Assembly (NCBI RefSeq): GCF_001447355.1
Contig: NZ_JXBW01000001.1
Span: forward strand, 186,001-250,000
DNA from: Alicyclobacillus tolerans
Lineage (GTDB): Bacteria; Bacillota; Bacilli; Alicyclobacillales; Alicyclobacillaceae
DNA: 64,000 bases
Direction of reading: 5' to 3'
Positions 1-10,969 of the stretch are shown in pieces. The position numbers and the translations under genes were made by a program. Below the pieces are notes generated by a model that was not told the origin of the DNA, searched no databases, and was given only the letters and a program-made list of their open reading frames with translations. The first letter of the stretch is position 1; each line of letters starts with the position of its first letter.

Positions 1-1105
1 CTTTATCATCGGGCAAGGATAAGACTGCACACACCCGCCCTGTTTGCCCTGCCTGGCGACGTTCGACGAACCTGCGCACAAACGCCGCGTTCACGGCATG
101 AATCGCGCCATCCACGACGACGGTCGGCGATTCCTGCACGATATGCAAACGCCCCGGAAGAATTAAATCGCTGAGATCGACAGCAATAGGCATATGGGTA
201 TGTCGATCACCTTGATGACTCGCTCGATGTGAAATGGCTTTGGCCGCCGCAACAAGTGAGAGACCGACGTTGTCCGGGTAGGATAGCAAACGCTCGTCAA
301 TTCGAGCCGAGTGCACATGGCCTTGATACGACGCCCGAACTAGATATGTACCCGAATGTTCGGCAGGCATCACATCTACCTGAAACGTATCATTCATGTA
401 CGCAAAATCCCCAACGCGCCCAATGTAAGGCCGCATCACCGCCATTGCGCGGGGCGCTTGCTGACTGCTCACCGCCCATGACACATCTTCTGTAAGAATG
501 CCCATTTTCGCGATCACGACGTCTTCCCATGTCGGCCCCAGTCGATCCAAATGTTCTGGAAAGATAGGCGTGATCACAACCCCTTGATGGACAATTCGAT
601 TGACATCGTCGTGGCGTGCACCGCGCCCAAGTTCGAACAGATTAAAGTCGGTTTGTTGCTCCTTAAACCAAAGAGCTGCCATGGCGGCGACGATACCAAC
701 AGGCCCTATGTATTGATCCGGCGGAACCGGAAGCCTATCGACCACATGCCGTACCCTGTCCGCCATACGGACGAAGTCCGGCTCCGGAATCATCTCACCA
801 TTTACGCGGATTCGTTCCAGAAAGTCAACCAGGTGGGGACTCGTAAAAAGCCCAACTCGATATCCTAAACGCTCCAGTATCGCAGCCGTAAGAATGGCAT
901 GTGATCCCTTTCCTTTACTTCCGGTCACCGCAATATTGTATCCGTATCGGTCCGGCCGGCCTAACGCATCCAAGATCCGGCCTGTCCATTCCGGATGCCG
1001 AACATCGCGATCCAAGCCAATGTGCCTTTCCTTTGGAAGGCGGCCATACGACGCAAACACAAAACGAATTGCATTTGTCACCTGTGCTGCCCATGACGAC
1101 GCCAA
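1..1105 (-). CDS. FolC-like Mur ligase family protein (3' end cut by window edge)
   Basis: This gene reads off the left edge of the window, so the C-terminus is missing; 368 residues are visible. I translated it by hand from the minus strand. The N-terminal part carries an ATP-binding P-loop of the Mur ligase type (GSKGKGSH, about residue 50), followed by text typical of folylpolyglutamate/dihydrofolate synthases (LFTSPHLVDFLERIRVNG). Near the edge it reads VVVDGAIHAVNA, the counterpart of the FolC DGAHNP motif but with the Asn-Pro altered. The likely start is TTG at 1105, with GAGAGGGG about 7 nt upstream; GTG at 1081 is an alternative. It lies downstream of leuD, beyond a terminator-like hairpin. 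By family it would add glutamate to folates or ligate another amino acid to an acid substrate. The degenerate DGAHNP motif makes true FolC activity uncertain. Confidence 0.75.
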   Translation of the reverse strand, partial: MASSWAAQVTNAIRFVFASYGRLPKERHIGLDRDVRHPEWTGRILDALGRPDRYGYNIAVTGSKGKGSHAILTAAILERLGYRVGLFTSPHLVDFLERIRVNGEMIPEPDFVRMADRVRHVVDRLPVPPDQYIGPVGIVAAMAALWFKEQQTDFNLFELGRGARHDDVNRIVHQGVVITPIFPEHLDRLGPTWEDVVIAKMGILTEDVSWAVSSQQAPRAMAVMRPYIGRVGDFAYMNDTFQVDVMPAEHSGTYLVRASYQGHVHSARIDERLLSYPDNVGLSLVAAAKAISHRASHQGDRHTHMPIAVDLSDLILPGRLHIVQESPTVVVDGAIHAVNAAFVRRFVERRQAGQTGRVCAVLSLPDDK

Positions 1106-1155
1106 GACAATGCCCCTCTCTCTTGTCGCTAGTGTATCACGGGGATCTACACGCG

Positions 1156-1188
1156 AAAATACCACCCTCGTCTCGCGAAGGTGGTATT
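1156..1188 (-). terminator. Hairpin terminator of the ilv-leu cluster
   Basis: A perfect 9-bp inverted repeat (AATACCACC at 1158-1166, GGTGGTATT at 1180-1188) lies just after leuD. On the minus strand it is followed by TTTT. It probably ends most leu transcripts before the FolC-like gene. Confidence 0.6.
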
Positions 1189-1214
1189 CCGTCTCGGCCC
1201 TGCTCGCCGGTTTC

Positions 1215-1820
1215 TCAGTACACAAATTGATACGCCTTGCGGTTCGCTTCATACGCACGAATGTCGGCCTCATACTGCAGCGTCAGACCGATGTCGTCCA
1301 AACCGTTCAACAACATGTAGCGCTTGTGTGCATCCACTTCGAACACAATTCTGTGCCCACAGTCCGTTTCAATGACCTGCGCTTCCAGATCAACTGTCGC
1401 CCGTTCCCACTGTCCTTTGGCATGCGTCTCCGCCAATTCCTTGCGGACGTCAGTGGGAATGACAATCGGCAAAACCCCGTTTTTAAAGCAGTTGTTAAAA
1501 AAGATATCCGCAAACGACGGTGCAATCACGACACGAAACCCATAGTCGGCGAGTGCCCAAACGGCATGCTCACGTGATGAACCACAGCCAAAGTTCTCAT
1601 CAGCTAACAAGATGGTGGCTCCTTGGGCACGAGCTGTGTTCAACTCGAAGTTCGCGTTCGGCGTTCCATCCGCTTGATAACGCCAGTCATAAAACAAAAA
1701 TTCGCCAAAACCATCGCGTTCGATCCGCTTTAAAAACTGCTTAGGAATGATTTGATCTGTATCGACGTTCAGTCGATTCATACAAACCACTTTACCTTCG
1801 TGCTTAACCAAAGGCTCCAT
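1215..1820 (-). CDS. leuD: 3-isopropylmalate dehydratase small subunit
   Basis: At 201 aa this is the usual length for LeuD, the swivelling small subunit of isopropylmalate isomerase (2-isopropylmalate to 3-isopropylmalate, leucine pathway). Family text is clear throughout: [20 protein letters not shown] near the N-terminus and [15 protein letters not shown] around residue 75-90, the substrate-recognition loop region. The ATG start overlaps the leuC stop by one base (TGATG), implying translational coupling and equal production of the two subunits. It is the last gene of the branched-chain cluster before a terminator. Confidence 0.96.
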   Translation of the reverse strand: MEPLVKHEGKVVCMNRLNVDTDQIIPKQFLKRIERDGFGEFLFYDWRYQADGTPNANFELNTARAQGATILLADENFGCGSSREHAVWALADYGFRVVIAPSFADIFFNNCFKNGVLPIVIPTDVRKELAETHAKGQWERATVDLEAQVIETDCGHRIVFEVDAHKRYMLLNGLDDIGLTLQYEADIRAYEANRKAYQFVY

Positions 1821-3235
1821 CAGGCCGTAACCCCTTCCGATTGAAACGTGCGCACATCGACGAAATGACCAGCAATCGCAGCGGCGGCAGCCATGGCGGG
1901 ACTAACCAAATGCGTTCTCGCTCCTCGCCCTTGTCGGCCTTCAAAGTTGCGGTTTGACGTGGAGGCAGAACGCTCGCCAGCCGGGATGATGTCCGGATTC
2001 ATGCCAAGGCACATGCTACAGCCCGGTTCGCGCCACTCAAAACCTGCAGCCAGAAAGATTTCATGCAACCCTTCTTCCTCCGCCTGCTGCTTGACTTGCT
2101 TGGACCCCGGTACGACCATCGCGTGCACGCCTTCGGCAACGTTGCGTCCTTTGACAATCGCAGCAGCGAGCCGCAAATCTTCGATCCGCGCGTTCGTACA
2201 AGAACCGATGAAAACATGCTGAATCGGTATCTCGGAAATTTTCGTACCAGGCTCCAACCCCATATATTCGAGAGCTTGTCGAATAGCCCGCGCTTCTGTC
2301 TCGGTCGCCGCGTCAGCAGGATCCGGAACCACGCCGTTCACACTACCGCCCATACCAGGATTCGTGCCCCACGTCACTTGCGGCTCAAGCGAATCGACGT
2401 CGAACTCGATATCGACATCAAATTGTGCGTCCGCGTCCGACACCAGCGACTTCCATTCGCTGACCGCAGCTTCCCAAGCCTCGCCACGTGGGGCATGCTG
2501 CCGGCCTTTGACGTACGCAATGGTCGTTTCATCAGGTGCCATCATGCCCGCACGTGCACCAAACTCAATCGACATATTGCAAATGGTCATCCGCTGCTCC
2601 ATGGACAACTGGGGAATCAGCGTTCCAGCGTACTCAACGACATATCCGGTCCCAAAGTTGACGCCATTTTTGGCGATGAGCCCAAGAATGACGTCTTTTG
2701 CGGTGATTCCCGGTTGAAGCGAACCGTTCAGGCGAATCCGCATCGTTTTCGGCCTATTTTGCCATAGACATTGCGTCGCAAGAACATGTTCCACCTCGCT
2801 CGTACCAATGCCGAAGGCCAATGCGCCAAACGCACCATGCGTCGACGTATGACTATCCCCACATACAATGGTCTTACCGGGCAAGGTCAATCCCAGCTCC
2901 GGACCGATGACATGTACAATACCCTGAAAGGGGCTGTCGAGGCCGGCGAGCGAAACGTTAAACTCACGGCAGTTCTCCATCAATGTCTCAATCTGCTTTT
3001 TTGCAATGGCATCGCGCACATCGGTTGGATTGACAGTCGGCACATTGTGATCCATCGTAGCGAACGTCTGTGCCGGTTGACGCACAGTGCGCTTTGCAAA
3101 GCGCAAACCTGCGAACGCCTGTGGCGATGTCACTTCATGCACAAGATGCAGGTCGATATAAAGAAGGGCCTGCCCGTCAGGAAGTTGTTTGACCACGTGT
3201 GCGTCCCATACTTTTTCAAATAGCGTTTTGCCCAT
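1820..3235 (-). CDS. leuC: 3-isopropylmalate dehydratase large subunit
   Basis: Aconitase-family LeuC of 471 aa, partner of LeuD in the second leucine-specific step. The [4Fe-4S] cluster ligands are visible in [12 protein letters not shown] (about residue 340) and [11 protein letters not shown] (about residue 405), and [16 protein letters not shown] is the N-terminal active-site region. I place the start at the ATG at 3235, the usual [16 protein letters not shown]-terminus, with AAGGAGG 10 nt upstream. A longer reading from 3259 would overlap leuB and lacks family support. It overlaps the leuD start by one base. Confidence 0.96.
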   Translation of the reverse strand: MGKTLFEKVWDAHVVKQLPDGQALLYIDLHLVHEVTSPQAFAGLRFAKRTVRQPAQTFATMDHNVPTVNPTDVRDAIAKKQIETLMENCREFNVSLAGLDSPFQGIVHVIGPELGLTLPGKTIVCGDSHTSTHGAFGALAFGIGTSEVEHVLATQCLWQNRPKTMRIRLNGSLQPGITAKDVILGLIAKNGVNFGTGYVVEYAGTLIPQLSMEQRMTICNMSIEFGARAGMMAPDETTIAYVKGRQHAPRGEAWEAAVSEWKSLVSDADAQFDVDIEFDVDSLEPQVTWGTNPGMGGSVNGVVPDPADAATETEARAIRQALEYMGLEPGTKISEIPIQHVFIGSCTNARIEDLRLAAAIVKGRNVAEGVHAMVVPGSKQVKQQAEEEGLHEIFLAAGFEWREPGCSMCLGMNPDIIPAGERSASTSNRNFEGRQGRGARTHLVSPAMAAAAAIAGHFVDVRTFQSEGVTA

Positions 3236-3236
3236 C

Positions 3237-4316
3237 TTATGCCAACCTCCTTCGAACATCGGCGCACACCAATTCGCTTATTTCCTTAGTTCCGACAAAC
3301 GCTTGGTTCGACCCTGCGAGATCGCGCGTGCGTACCCCTTGCTCAATGACAGCTAAGACCGCAGCTTCGATAGCATCGGCTGCTTGCGGATATCCTAGGG
3401 AGTGACGAAGCATCATCGCGACGGACAAAAATGTAGCCAATGGATTCGCGATACCCTGCCCTGCAATATCTGGGGCCGAACCGTGCACAGGTTCGTACAG
3501 GCCCGGGCCCTCGCCGCCGATGCTAGCAGATGGCAGCATGCCAATGGACCCTGTCAGAACCGCAGCCTCATCACTGAGAATGTCGCCAAACATATTTTCG
3601 GTGACGATCACGTCAAAACTGTTTGGCCGTGTTACCAGTTGCATCGCGGCATTATCGACAAGCACATGATCGACTGCCACATCGGGATATTCTGCACACA
3701 ACTCGTTAACCACCTCGCGCCACATGCGGCTGGACTCGAGGACGTTAGCCTTGTCTACGGAGGTCAACTTCTTTCTGCGACCTTGGGCCAAGCTAAACGC
3801 CTGTCGCACGACGCGCTCGATCTCGCCGCGGGTGTAGTACAACGTATCGACGACCGCTTGGCCTCCTTCGACACGGGCCTTTGGCTGTCCAAAATAAAGG
3901 CCTCCCGTCAGTTCTCGAACGATGATCATATCCACGCCTTCCAGCAACTCGGACTTCAAAGGAGACGCCAGCATTAAACCGGGCCATGTGCGAATGGGCC
4001 GGAGATTTGCGAACACGTTCAACCGTTTCCGTATGCCAAGCAAACCTGCTTCAGGACGTACGTCGCCCGGTAAGTTATCCCACTTCGGGCCACCCACGGC
4101 GCCAAGTAATACGGCATCCGCACGTAAACACTTCGCAACCGTCTCCTCGGGCAACGGCGTGCCGGTTTCTTCGTAAGCGCAGCCGCCGATGAGCCCTTCG
4201 TCAAGTTCCCACTGTACCCCTAACGCAGCGGCAACATCGACAAGCAGTTGCCTCGCCTCGGCTGTCACTTCTCGGCCGATGCCGTCGCCAGGTAAAATAA
4301 CAATTCGTTTCGTCAT
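3237..4316 (-). CDS. leuB: 3-isopropylmalate dehydrogenase
   Basis: LeuB of 359 aa, which oxidatively decarboxylates 3-isopropylmalate using NAD+ (leucine pathway, cytosol). It starts [17 protein letters not shown], the family N-terminus, with AAGGAC 10 nt upstream of the ATG at 4316. Other family segments are [20 protein letters not shown] (metal and cofactor site) and [19 protein letters not shown] near residue 280. It lies one base from leuC and is separated from ilvC by a 116-bp gap that holds a terminator-like hairpin and a possible promoter. In many Bacillales leuA sits in exactly this gap; here it is missing. Confidence 0.96.
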   Translation of the reverse strand: MTKRIVILPGDGIGREVTAEARQLLVDVAAALGVQWELDEGLIGGCAYEETGTPLPEETVAKCLRADAVLLGAVGGPKWDNLPGDVRPEAGLLGIRKRLNVFANLRPIRTWPGLMLASPLKSELLEGVDMIIVRELTGGLYFGQPKARVEGGQAVVDTLYYTRGEIERVVRQAFSLAQGRRKKLTSVDKANVLESSRMWREVVNELCAEYPDVAVDHVLVDNAAMQLVTRPNSFDVIVTENMFGDILSDEAAVLTGSIGMLPSASIGGEGPGLYEPVHGSAPDIAGQGIANPLATFLSVAMMLRHSLGYPQAADAIEAAVLAVIEQGVRTRDLAGSNQAFVGTKEISELVCADVRRRLA

Positions 4317-4334
4317 ACTAAACACAGTCCTTAT

Positions 4335-4365
4335 TTCCAAGATGAGATGACGTAAGAGTCAGACT
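4335..4365 (-). promoter_or_regulatory. Possible weak promoter before leuB
   Basis: On the minus strand just after the 4394-4426 hairpin there is TTGAAA, a 17-nt spacer and TAGTCT. The -35 is good and the -10 poor (3 of 6). GAAATTC occurs twice across the spacer as a short direct repeat. If active it would let leuBCD be transcribed independently of ilvDBNC. Position is approximate. Confidence 0.3.
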
Positions 4366-4393
4366 AGAATTTCGCTCTACGAATTTCAAAGTG

Positions 4394-4426
4394 AAAATCA
4401 GGGAAGCCGGCCAACAGCTCCCCTGA
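4394..4426 (-). terminator. Terminator or attenuator between ilvC and leuB
   Basis: A 10-bp stem with one G-U pair (4398-4407 with 4417-4426) is followed on the minus strand by TTTT. It could partly end transcription after ilvC and so lower leuBCD expression relative to ilv genes. Confidence 0.55.
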
Positions 4427-4432
4427 CAGTCC

Positions 4433-5479
<1,047 letters not shown>

Positions 5480-5522
5480 TCATGTTGACTTTTGAATGGC
5501 CCTTCAGTGGATGAGACAGCGT

Positions 5523-5549
5523 GCCGACAGGCTCCCACAGCCCGTCGGC
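5523..5549 (-). other. Intergenic stem-loop between ilvN and ilvC
   Basis: GCCGAC (5523-5528) pairs with GTCGGC (5544-5549), and an inner GGCT/AGCC pair extends the stem. There is no T-run, so an RNA processing or stabilising stem within the operon is more likely than a terminator. Confidence 0.45.
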
Positions 5550-5556
5550 CGCCTTG

Positions 5557-6087
5557 TTAAATGGGAAGTACCTGGCTTTCATTAAGCCGTCTCAGTTCGC
5601 TCACAGCACTAGCTTCTCGAGGCAGCGCCGTCAATCCCGTTCGCGCCAGTTCGCGAATGCCATACGGGCGCAACAAACTGATCAATGCCTCAATTTTCTC
5701 CGCGTCGCCTGTGACTTGGACGGTTACCGTGTCCCTGCCAACGTCGACGATGCTCGCCCGGAACGGATCGATAAGCGACGTGATGGTAGCTCGTTGCGCA
5801 ATCGGACTGTTGACCTGTATCAACGCTAACTCCCTCGACACCATCGGCGCCTCGGTTAAATCGGTTACCTTCAAAACATCAATCTGCTTATGCAACTGCT
5901 TCATGACCTGCTCGAGCGCCGCTTCGTCCATCTCGTTCATCACCAAGGTCATGCGGGAGACGTCAGGACTCTCCGTGATGCACACCGTGAGGCTCTGAAT
6001 GTTGAATCCTTTGCGCATGAACAAGGCTGTGATGCGATTCAATACGCCCGGTTTGTTATGCACGAGTACAGATAGTACCGGTGTCAT
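5557..6087 (-). CDS. ilvN: Acetolactate synthase small (regulatory) subunit
   Basis: A 176-aa ACT-domain regulatory subunit of acetohydroxyacid synthase, which activates IlvB and confers feedback inhibition by valine. It begins [20 protein letters not shown], a classic ACT start, followed by FNIQSLTV and a second domain ending near [15 protein letters not shown]. The ATG at 6087 overlaps the ilvB stop as ATGA, so translation is probably coupled. A longer reading from 6168 would run inside ilvB and has no family match. Confidence 0.95.
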   Translation of the reverse strand: MTPVLSVLVHNKPGVLNRITALFMRKGFNIQSLTVCITESPDVSRMTLVMNEMDEAALEQVMKQLHKQIDVLKVTDLTEAPMVSRELALIQVNSPIAQRATITSLIDPFRASIVDVGRDTVTVQVTGDAEKIEALISLLRPYGIRELARTGLTALPREASAVSELRRLNESQVLPI

Positions 6088-7835
6088 GGCTTCACCCCCA
6101 CCATTTGATGAATTCCGGTGCCAGGTGCCACCATCGGGAACACGTTCTCTCGCGGCTCGACCACACATTCGAGAAACCCAGGTCCAGAAGCCGCTAAAAA
6201 CGCTGCTAGAGCATCAGTTAAAGCGTCGTCCTCCTGCACGCGCGTGGCAGGGATGCGATACGCCTCGGCCAACTTGATAAAATCAGGTTGCCATTCGAGC
6301 AGCGATGCCGAGTATCGTTCGCCATGGAACAATTCCTGCCATTGGCGGACCATACCAAGTGCGCCATTGTTAACTATTACAACTTTAATTGGCAGTTCCA
6401 TCTCGCCGATGACAGCCAATTCCTGCTGAGTCATCTGGAAGCCCGCATCGCCCAGAATAGCGACGACTTGTTGCTCTGGCTTGCCGAAATACGCACCAAT
6501 TGCCGCGGGTAAACCAAACCCCATCGTGCCCAGGCCTCCAGACGTCACCCAGCGATCCGGTACTTCAAACGGGAAGAACTGCGCTGTCCACATCTGGTGT
6601 TGGCCTACATCTGTGATCACAACCGCGTTACCTGCGGTTAGCCGCGCAATTTCGGCGATCAGGCGCTGGGGTTTAATACCGGTACCTTCCTGCACATACC
6701 AGTAGGGAAACTGTTCCTTGGTCGCGAGCAATTCGTTCATCCATGCATCCGCGTGGGGCGACTCCACATCCGCAGCCAACATCATGAGCAACGCTTCTCG
6801 CACATCTCCGACGACGGGAATCTGCGTGCTGACGTTCTTGCCGATTTCCGCCGGATCGATATCGACGTGCGCGACCGTGGCATGGGGAGCAAAAAACTCG
6901 AGTTTGCCTGTCAAGCGGTCGTCAAAGCGAGCCCCCAAATTAATTAAAAAGTCTGTTTCATGTAACGCCTTGTTGGCCGCCGCACTGCCGTGCATGCCGC
7001 CCATTCCAAGAAAAAGTGGGTGGCTCGCCGGGAATCCGCCTAATCCCAGCAAAGTGTGGACAACAGGAAGTCGGTGCCGCTCGGCGAAAGCCACAAGTTC
7101 TGCACTCGCGCCCGCGTGCAAAATTCCTGCACCGGCAAGGATTACTGGCTTCTTGGCACGCGACAACCCAGACATCAACTTGCGAATTTGAAGCTGATGC
7201 GGGACGACCGTCGGCTGATAACCCGGTAGTTGCGGCGGATCGTCGTATGAGAACAGTGCAGTCTCCCCAGCTACATCCTTCGGAATATCGATTAAAACCG
7301 GCCCTTTTCGTCCTGAGTTCGCAATGTGAAACGCCTCTTTGAAGACTTTGGGGATTTCCGATGCATGCCGAATTTGATAGTTGTGTTTAGTGATGGGTGT
7401 GCTGATGCCGATGATGGATGTCTCCTGAAAAGCATCTGTACCAATCACCGTCTTCGCCACTTGTCCCGTGATCGCCACGATGGGGATACTGTCCATCATC
7501 GCGTCAGCCAGACCTGTGACGAGATTGGTTGCCCCAGGCCCTGAGGTCGCGATCACGACACCCGGCCGACCAGTTACGCGTGCGTATCCTTCCGCTGCAT
7601 GAATGGCACCCTGCTCGTGCCGCGTCAGCACGTGGCGAATGCCACACTCGAACAACGCGTCGTAAAGAGGCAGAACGGCGCCACCCGGGTAGCCAAAAAT
7701 GACGTCCACGCGCTCTCGTCGCAAGGCCTCTACGACCATGTCAGCCCCCTTCAACAACATCGCGCCATCCGTCCTGTGATTCGCCTCTCCCATCGGACGC
7801 TTCATTTCATCCGCAGGCTTTGACATACCTGGCAT
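6084..7835 (-). CDS. ilvB: Acetolactate synthase large (catalytic) subunit
   Basis: A 583-aa thiamine diphosphate enzyme condensing pyruvate with pyruvate or 2-oxobutyrate, the first common step to valine, leucine and isoleucine. Visible elements are [14 protein letters not shown], the active-site glutamate region [18 protein letters not shown], and the ThDP/Mg2+ motif beginning [12 protein letters not shown] and ending in [13 protein letters not shown] (about residue 435-475). The ATG at 7835 follows GAGAGGAGG with 7 nt spacing. The first 25 residues are a variable extension. It is coupled to ilvN by a 4-base overlap. Confidence 0.96.
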   Translation of the reverse strand: MPGMSKPADEMKRPMGEANHRTDGAMLLKGADMVVEALRRERVDVIFGYPGGAVLPLYDALFECGIRHVLTRHEQGAIHAAEGYARVTGRPGVVIATSGPGATNLVTGLADAMMDSIPIVAITGQVAKTVIGTDAFQETSIIGISTPITKHNYQIRHASEIPKVFKEAFHIANSGRKGPVLIDIPKDVAGETALFSYDDPPQLPGYQPTVVPHQLQIRKLMSGLSRAKKPVILAGAGILHAGASAELVAFAERHRLPVVHTLLGLGGFPASHPLFLGMGGMHGSAAANKALHETDFLINLGARFDDRLTGKLEFFAPHATVAHVDIDPAEIGKNVSTQIPVVGDVREALLMMLAADVESPHADAWMNELLATKEQFPYWYVQEGTGIKPQRLIAEIARLTAGNAVVITDVGQHQMWTAQFFPFEVPDRWVTSGGLGTMGFGLPAAIGAYFGKPEQQVVAILGDAGFQMTQQELAVIGEMELPIKVVIVNNGALGMVRQWQELFHGERYSASLLEWQPDFIKLAEAYRIPATRVQEDDALTDALAAFLAASGPGFLECVVEPRENVFPMVAPGTGIHQMVGVKP

Positions 7836-7883
7836 CGTTTTGCCTCCTCTCTTTGTATCGAAAAATAATAGTTGTCATCCTCT

Positions 7884-9551
7884 TCAGACTTTCAAAACTG
7901 CACCAGTGTTGGCGGAAGTGACAAGATGGGCATATCTCGCAAGATAGCCTGTCAGCCTTTCCTTCTCCGGTGGCTGATACGACTCCCTGCGCCGCTCCAA
8001 CTCTTCATTCGAGACATTGAGCTGAATGGAGCGGTTGGCCAGATCGATGACAATCTCGTCGCCATCCTCTACCAAAGCAATGGGTCCTCCCACCCCTGCC
8101 TCTGGCGAAATGTGACCTACGCAAATCCCCCGCGTCGCGCCGGAAAACCGCCCGTCCGTAATGAGTGCCACGTCGCGGCCCAATCCACGTCCGACAATAG
8201 ACGACGTAGGTGCGAGCATCTCAGGCATACCAGGTCCGCCTTTTGGCCCTTCGTAGCGAATGACCACCACGTGCCCGGGTTGTACGCGACCCTCATTGAT
8301 TCCAGCCAAGGCTTCATCTTGCGAATTGAAGACAATAGCCTTCCCGACAAAACGAGTGATGTCTGGATCGACCGCACCTACTTTGAGGACCGCTCCGTCC
8401 GGTGCTAAATTTCCGTAGAAAATGGAGAGTCCGCCCTCTTTGCTGTACGGGTCGCTCGCCGGGTGAATGACCTTCTCGTCGACAATGTGTGCATTCTGTA
8501 CCGATTCGTACAGCGTCTTCCCGGAAATGGTCAGACGATCTCGATGCACCGCATCGGTGTGTTCACACAGTTCGCGGATGATCGCCGATACACCACCAGC
8601 TCGATGGACGTCCTGCATACTGTACTCCGAGGCTGGGCTAATTTTCGCAAGGTATGGCACGCGCTTTGCAATTTCATTGATGTCGGCAAGGGAATAGTCG
8701 ATCCCTGCCTCGTGTGCAATCGCCATCAGGTGAAGTACTGTATTCGTGGACCCGCCCATCGCCATGTCAAGCGCGAACGCGTCGTCGATGGCTTCACGGG
8801 TGATGATATCGCGCGGACGGATATCTTCCTGAACCATGCGAATGAGGTGTTTTGCGGCTTCGTAGATCAATTCATGCCGCTCTTTCGATGTGGCAACAAG
8901 CGTCCCATTGCCGGGAAGTGATATGCCGAGCATCTCCATAATGCAGTTCATCGAATTCGCGGTGAACATTCCAGAGCACGATCCGCAGGTCGGACACGCA
9001 TTTTGCTCGAGATCCAGCAGTTCGCTCTCGGAAATGGCGCCGCTTTGATAGCGCCCGACCCCTTCAAACACGGAACTTAACGACAATGTTTGACCTGTTC
9101 GCGACTTGCCAGCTTCCATCGGCCCGCCTGAGACAAAGACGGCTGGAACGTTCGTGCGCACGGCGGCCATTAGCATGCCAGGCGTAATTTTGTCGCAGTT
9201 CGGAATATAAAAGACACCGTCAAACCAATGTGCATTAATCATCGTCTCTGCCGAGTCGGCAATCAGTTCGCGGCTTGCGAGGGAGTACCGCATACCAATG
9301 TGTCCCATGGCAATCCCATCGTCGACGCCAATGGTATTGAATTCAAATGGAATTCCGCCTGCCTGACGAATTGCGTCTTTGACCACTTCGGCGAATTCTT
9401 TTAAATGGACGTGACCCGGGACGATATCGACATAGGAGTTACAGACGCCAATAAACGGTTTGGGCAGATCCGCCGGACGAACTCCAGTTGCATACAGTAA
9501 ACTGCGGTGAGGCGCCCTATCGACGCCCTTTTTGATCATGTCGCTTCGCAT
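7884..9551 (-). CDS. ilvD: Dihydroxy-acid dehydratase
   Basis: IlvD of 555 aa dehydrates the dihydroxy acids to 2-keto acids for valine and isoleucine synthesis. Iron-sulphur cluster cysteines occur in NCDKITPGM (about residue 118) and [18 protein letters not shown] (about residue 188). The C-terminal [16 protein letters not shown] substrate-site segment is intact. The start ([19 protein letters not shown]) has AGGGAGTGG about 8 nt upstream. It leads the minus-strand ilv-leu cluster; ilvB starts 48 bp after its stop. Confidence 0.96.
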   Translation of the reverse strand: MRSDMIKKGVDRAPHRSLLYATGVRPADLPKPFIGVCNSYVDIVPGHVHLKEFAEVVKDAIRQAGGIPFEFNTIGVDDGIAMGHIGMRYSLASRELIADSAETMINAHWFDGVFYIPNCDKITPGMLMAAVRTNVPAVFVSGGPMEAGKSRTGQTLSLSSVFEGVGRYQSGAISESELLDLEQNACPTCGSCSGMFTANSMNCIMEMLGISLPGNGTLVATSKERHELIYEAAKHLIRMVQEDIRPRDIITREAIDDAFALDMAMGGSTNTVLHLMAIAHEAGIDYSLADINEIAKRVPYLAKISPASEYSMQDVHRAGGVSAIIRELCEHTDAVHRDRLTISGKTLYESVQNAHIVDEKVIHPASDPYSKEGGLSIFYGNLAPDGAVLKVGAVDPDITRFVGKAIVFNSQDEALAGINEGRVQPGHVVVIRYEGPKGGPGMPEMLAPTSSIVGRGLGRDVALITDGRFSGATRGICVGHISPEAGVGGPIALVEDGDEIVIDLANRSIQLNVSNEELERRRESYQPPEKERLTGYLARYAHLVTSANTGAVLKV

Positions 9552-9592
9552 GATTTTGCCACTCCCTGCAATTCTATATCTAGCGAAATTTC

Positions 9593-9620
9593 ATTATATA
9601 CAAACTATTTTGTTTGGAAA
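9593..9620 (-). promoter_or_regulatory. Promoter of the ilvD operon with a small dyad
   Basis: A perfect TATAAT lies at 9593-9598 on the minus strand with a weak -35 (TTTCCA, 9615-9620, 16-nt spacer). The spacer contains a CAAAC/GTTTG inverted repeat around 9602-9615 that could be an operator. There is no room for a T-box leader here. Confidence 0.55.
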
Positions 9621-9657
9621 ATATCGCACCGCCGCAACGAAGAGCGGTGCGATATTT
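9619..9657 (-). terminator. Terminator after ilvE
   Basis: A perfect 14-bp stem (9619-9632 with 9644-9657) ends in TTTT on the minus strand. It lies 30 bp after the ilvE stop and separates ilvE transcription from the ilvD operon. Confidence 0.8.
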
Positions 9658-9686
9658 CTTTGCCGCAAACCAAACAAAGCCTGTGC

Positions 9687-10559
9687 TTAGATGCGGACGC
9701 CATCAGTCCGCACGATTTGGGTAAATGCCTCGTGAATTCGCTTCGTGATGGACCCCGGCGCCCCATTGCCAATGGTCCTGCGGTCGACGCTGATCACAGG
9801 GACAATCTCGGCAGCGGTGCCAGTCAAGAAGACTTCATCGGCAACGTAGACATCGTGCTGTGTGAACGGCTCCTGTTTGACAACATAGCCAAGTTCGCCG
9901 GCCAATTCGATAACAGCCTGTCGCGTAATGCCTTCCAGTGCCCCGAGATAAGCTGGAGGCGTCGTTAGCACGCCGTCGCGGACAACAAAAATGTTCTCCC
10001 CTGAGCCTTCGACCACATAGCCTTCGGAATTTAGCACAATCGCTTCACTGGCGCCGGCGTTTAACGCCTCCATCTTGATGAGAATGTTGTTGAGGTAGTT
10101 AAGAGATTTGATTTTCGGGTTGAGCGAATCACTACGGTTGCGGCGAGTAGCCGCAGTAACGGCATGAATGCCTTGTTCATACAAAGCTGCAGAAAACATG
10201 GCAAGTTGCTCAGCGATGATAAATACGCTCGCTCCGTGGCAGTTGGTGGGGCTTAAACCCAAATCTCCGCTCCCACGGGTAACTACCAGGCGAATGTACG
10301 CGGACGACAATTCATTTCGACGCAGCGTTTCACAAACGAGATCTGTCATCTCTTCCTGGGTATAAGGGATCTCGAGTGCAATGGACTTCGCCGAATCATA
10401 CAGCCGGCGAATATGTTGTTGTAATCGAAATACATTTCCGTCGTACGAACGAATGCCTTCAAAGATTCCATCTCCGTAAAGCAAGCCATGGTCAAATACG
10501 GAAACCTTGGCGTCGTCCCGGCTTACGAAAGCACCGTCCAGAAAAATTTGAGATCCCAA
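9687..10559 (-). CDS. ilvE: Branched-chain amino acid aminotransferase
   Basis: A fold-type IV PLP aminotransferase of about 290 aa that makes or degrades valine, leucine and isoleucine. SVFDHGLLYGDGIFEGIRSY near residue 20-40 and the PLP-lysine region NPKIKSLNYLNNILIKMEAL near residue 155 are typical of the family, as is EVFLTGTAAEIVPV. I prefer the TTG at 10559 (8 nt after GAGGGG); a TTG at 10565 sits too near that site. It is transcribed from its own promoter through a 130-nt structured leader and ends at a strong terminator before ilvD. Confidence 0.93.
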   Translation of the reverse strand: MGSQIFLDGAFVSRDDAKVSVFDHGLLYGDGIFEGIRSYDGNVFRLQQHIRRLYDSAKSIALEIPYTQEEMTDLVCETLRRNELSSAYIRLVVTRGSGDLGLSPTNCHGASVFIIAEQLAMFSAALYEQGIHAVTAATRRNRSDSLNPKIKSLNYLNNILIKMEALNAGASEAIVLNSEGYVVEGSGENIFVVRDGVLTTPPAYLGALEGITRQAVIELAGELGYVVKQEPFTQHDVYVADEVFLTGTAAEIVPVISVDRRTIGNGAPGSITKRIHEAFTQIVRTDGVRI

Positions 10560-10565
10560 GTACAA

Positions 10566-10695
10566 CGCCCCTCTTTCGCTGTTGTCAGCGATTTTCTATT
10601 TTGAATTGAATTTTCAAACAATATTCCGTCAAAACGCCGCTAACCTTGTGCTAATGAATTGAAATGCTTCGTTTTGACAAGAATCAGACGACTTG
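10566..10695 (-). promoter_or_regulatory. Structured 5' leader of ilvE
   Basis: Between the ilvE promoter and start the minus strand holds a 9-bp inverted repeat (CGTTTTGAC at 10670-10678 with GTCAAAACG at 10628-10636), a smaller TTTGAA/TTCAAA stem, and CGCTG/CAGCG next to the ribosome site. I see no T-box sequence and no leader peptide. The role is unknown; post-transcriptional control of ilvE is an inference. Confidence 0.4.
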
Positions 10696-10701
10696 CTGGT
10701 C

Positions 10702-10730
10702 ATTTTAGTACGGGTATGGAGCCCTGTCAA
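10702..10730 (-). promoter_or_regulatory. Sigma-A promoter of ilvE
   Basis: On the minus strand, consensus TTGACA (10725-10730), a 17-nt spacer and TAAAAT (10702-10707). It is one of the best vegetative promoters in the window. Confidence 0.8.
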
Positions 10731-10923
10731 TTAGGGGAGAGCCCGAGGAATGCGGTGAAACCGCTTGCAAACAGAGAATGGGCAACGTAAAAAGCCGCCA
10801 TATCAACGTTTCCGGGACTGGCTAAAAAATTCGCAGGGCAAGAAGATAACTCGCAACCGAACCCATATCATAGGCGGACCCATCACTCGATTTTCGTGCT
10901 TTCACTTGCCATAAGCCTGCCGA
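10731..10923. other. Unassigned intergenic region, possibly structured RNA
   Basis: About 190 bp between the hom terminator and the ilvE promoter with no convincing gene. It contains a GCGGT/ACCGC hairpin (10752-10756 with 10760-10764) enclosed by GCCC/GGGC. It resembles none of the riboswitch classes I can recall closely enough to name. Only a structure search could decide whether it encodes an RNA. Confidence 0.3.
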
Positions 10924-10929
10924 GCCCAT

Positions 10930-10960
10930 AACAAGGGCGGGCCCACTGCCCGCCCTTGTC
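10930..10960. terminator. Strong hairpin after hom
   Basis: A 12-bp stem, ACAAGGGCGGGC paired with GCCCGCCCTTGT around a 5-nt loop, lies about 10 bp after the hom stop. T-richness is greater on the plus-strand side (CCACTTTTCTTC), so it may work in both directions. Confidence 0.65.
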
Positions 10961-10969
10961 CACTTTTCT

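Noticed and set aside
9552-9618. T-box leader for the ilvD operon
   Set aside because: The gap is only about 66 bp before a terminator and has no T-box sequence.
10735-10800. Possible cobalamin riboswitch (GAGGAATGCGGTGAAACCGC)
   Set aside because: Only the first box resembles the class. The following CCCGCAACTGT-type box and the rest of the fold are missing.
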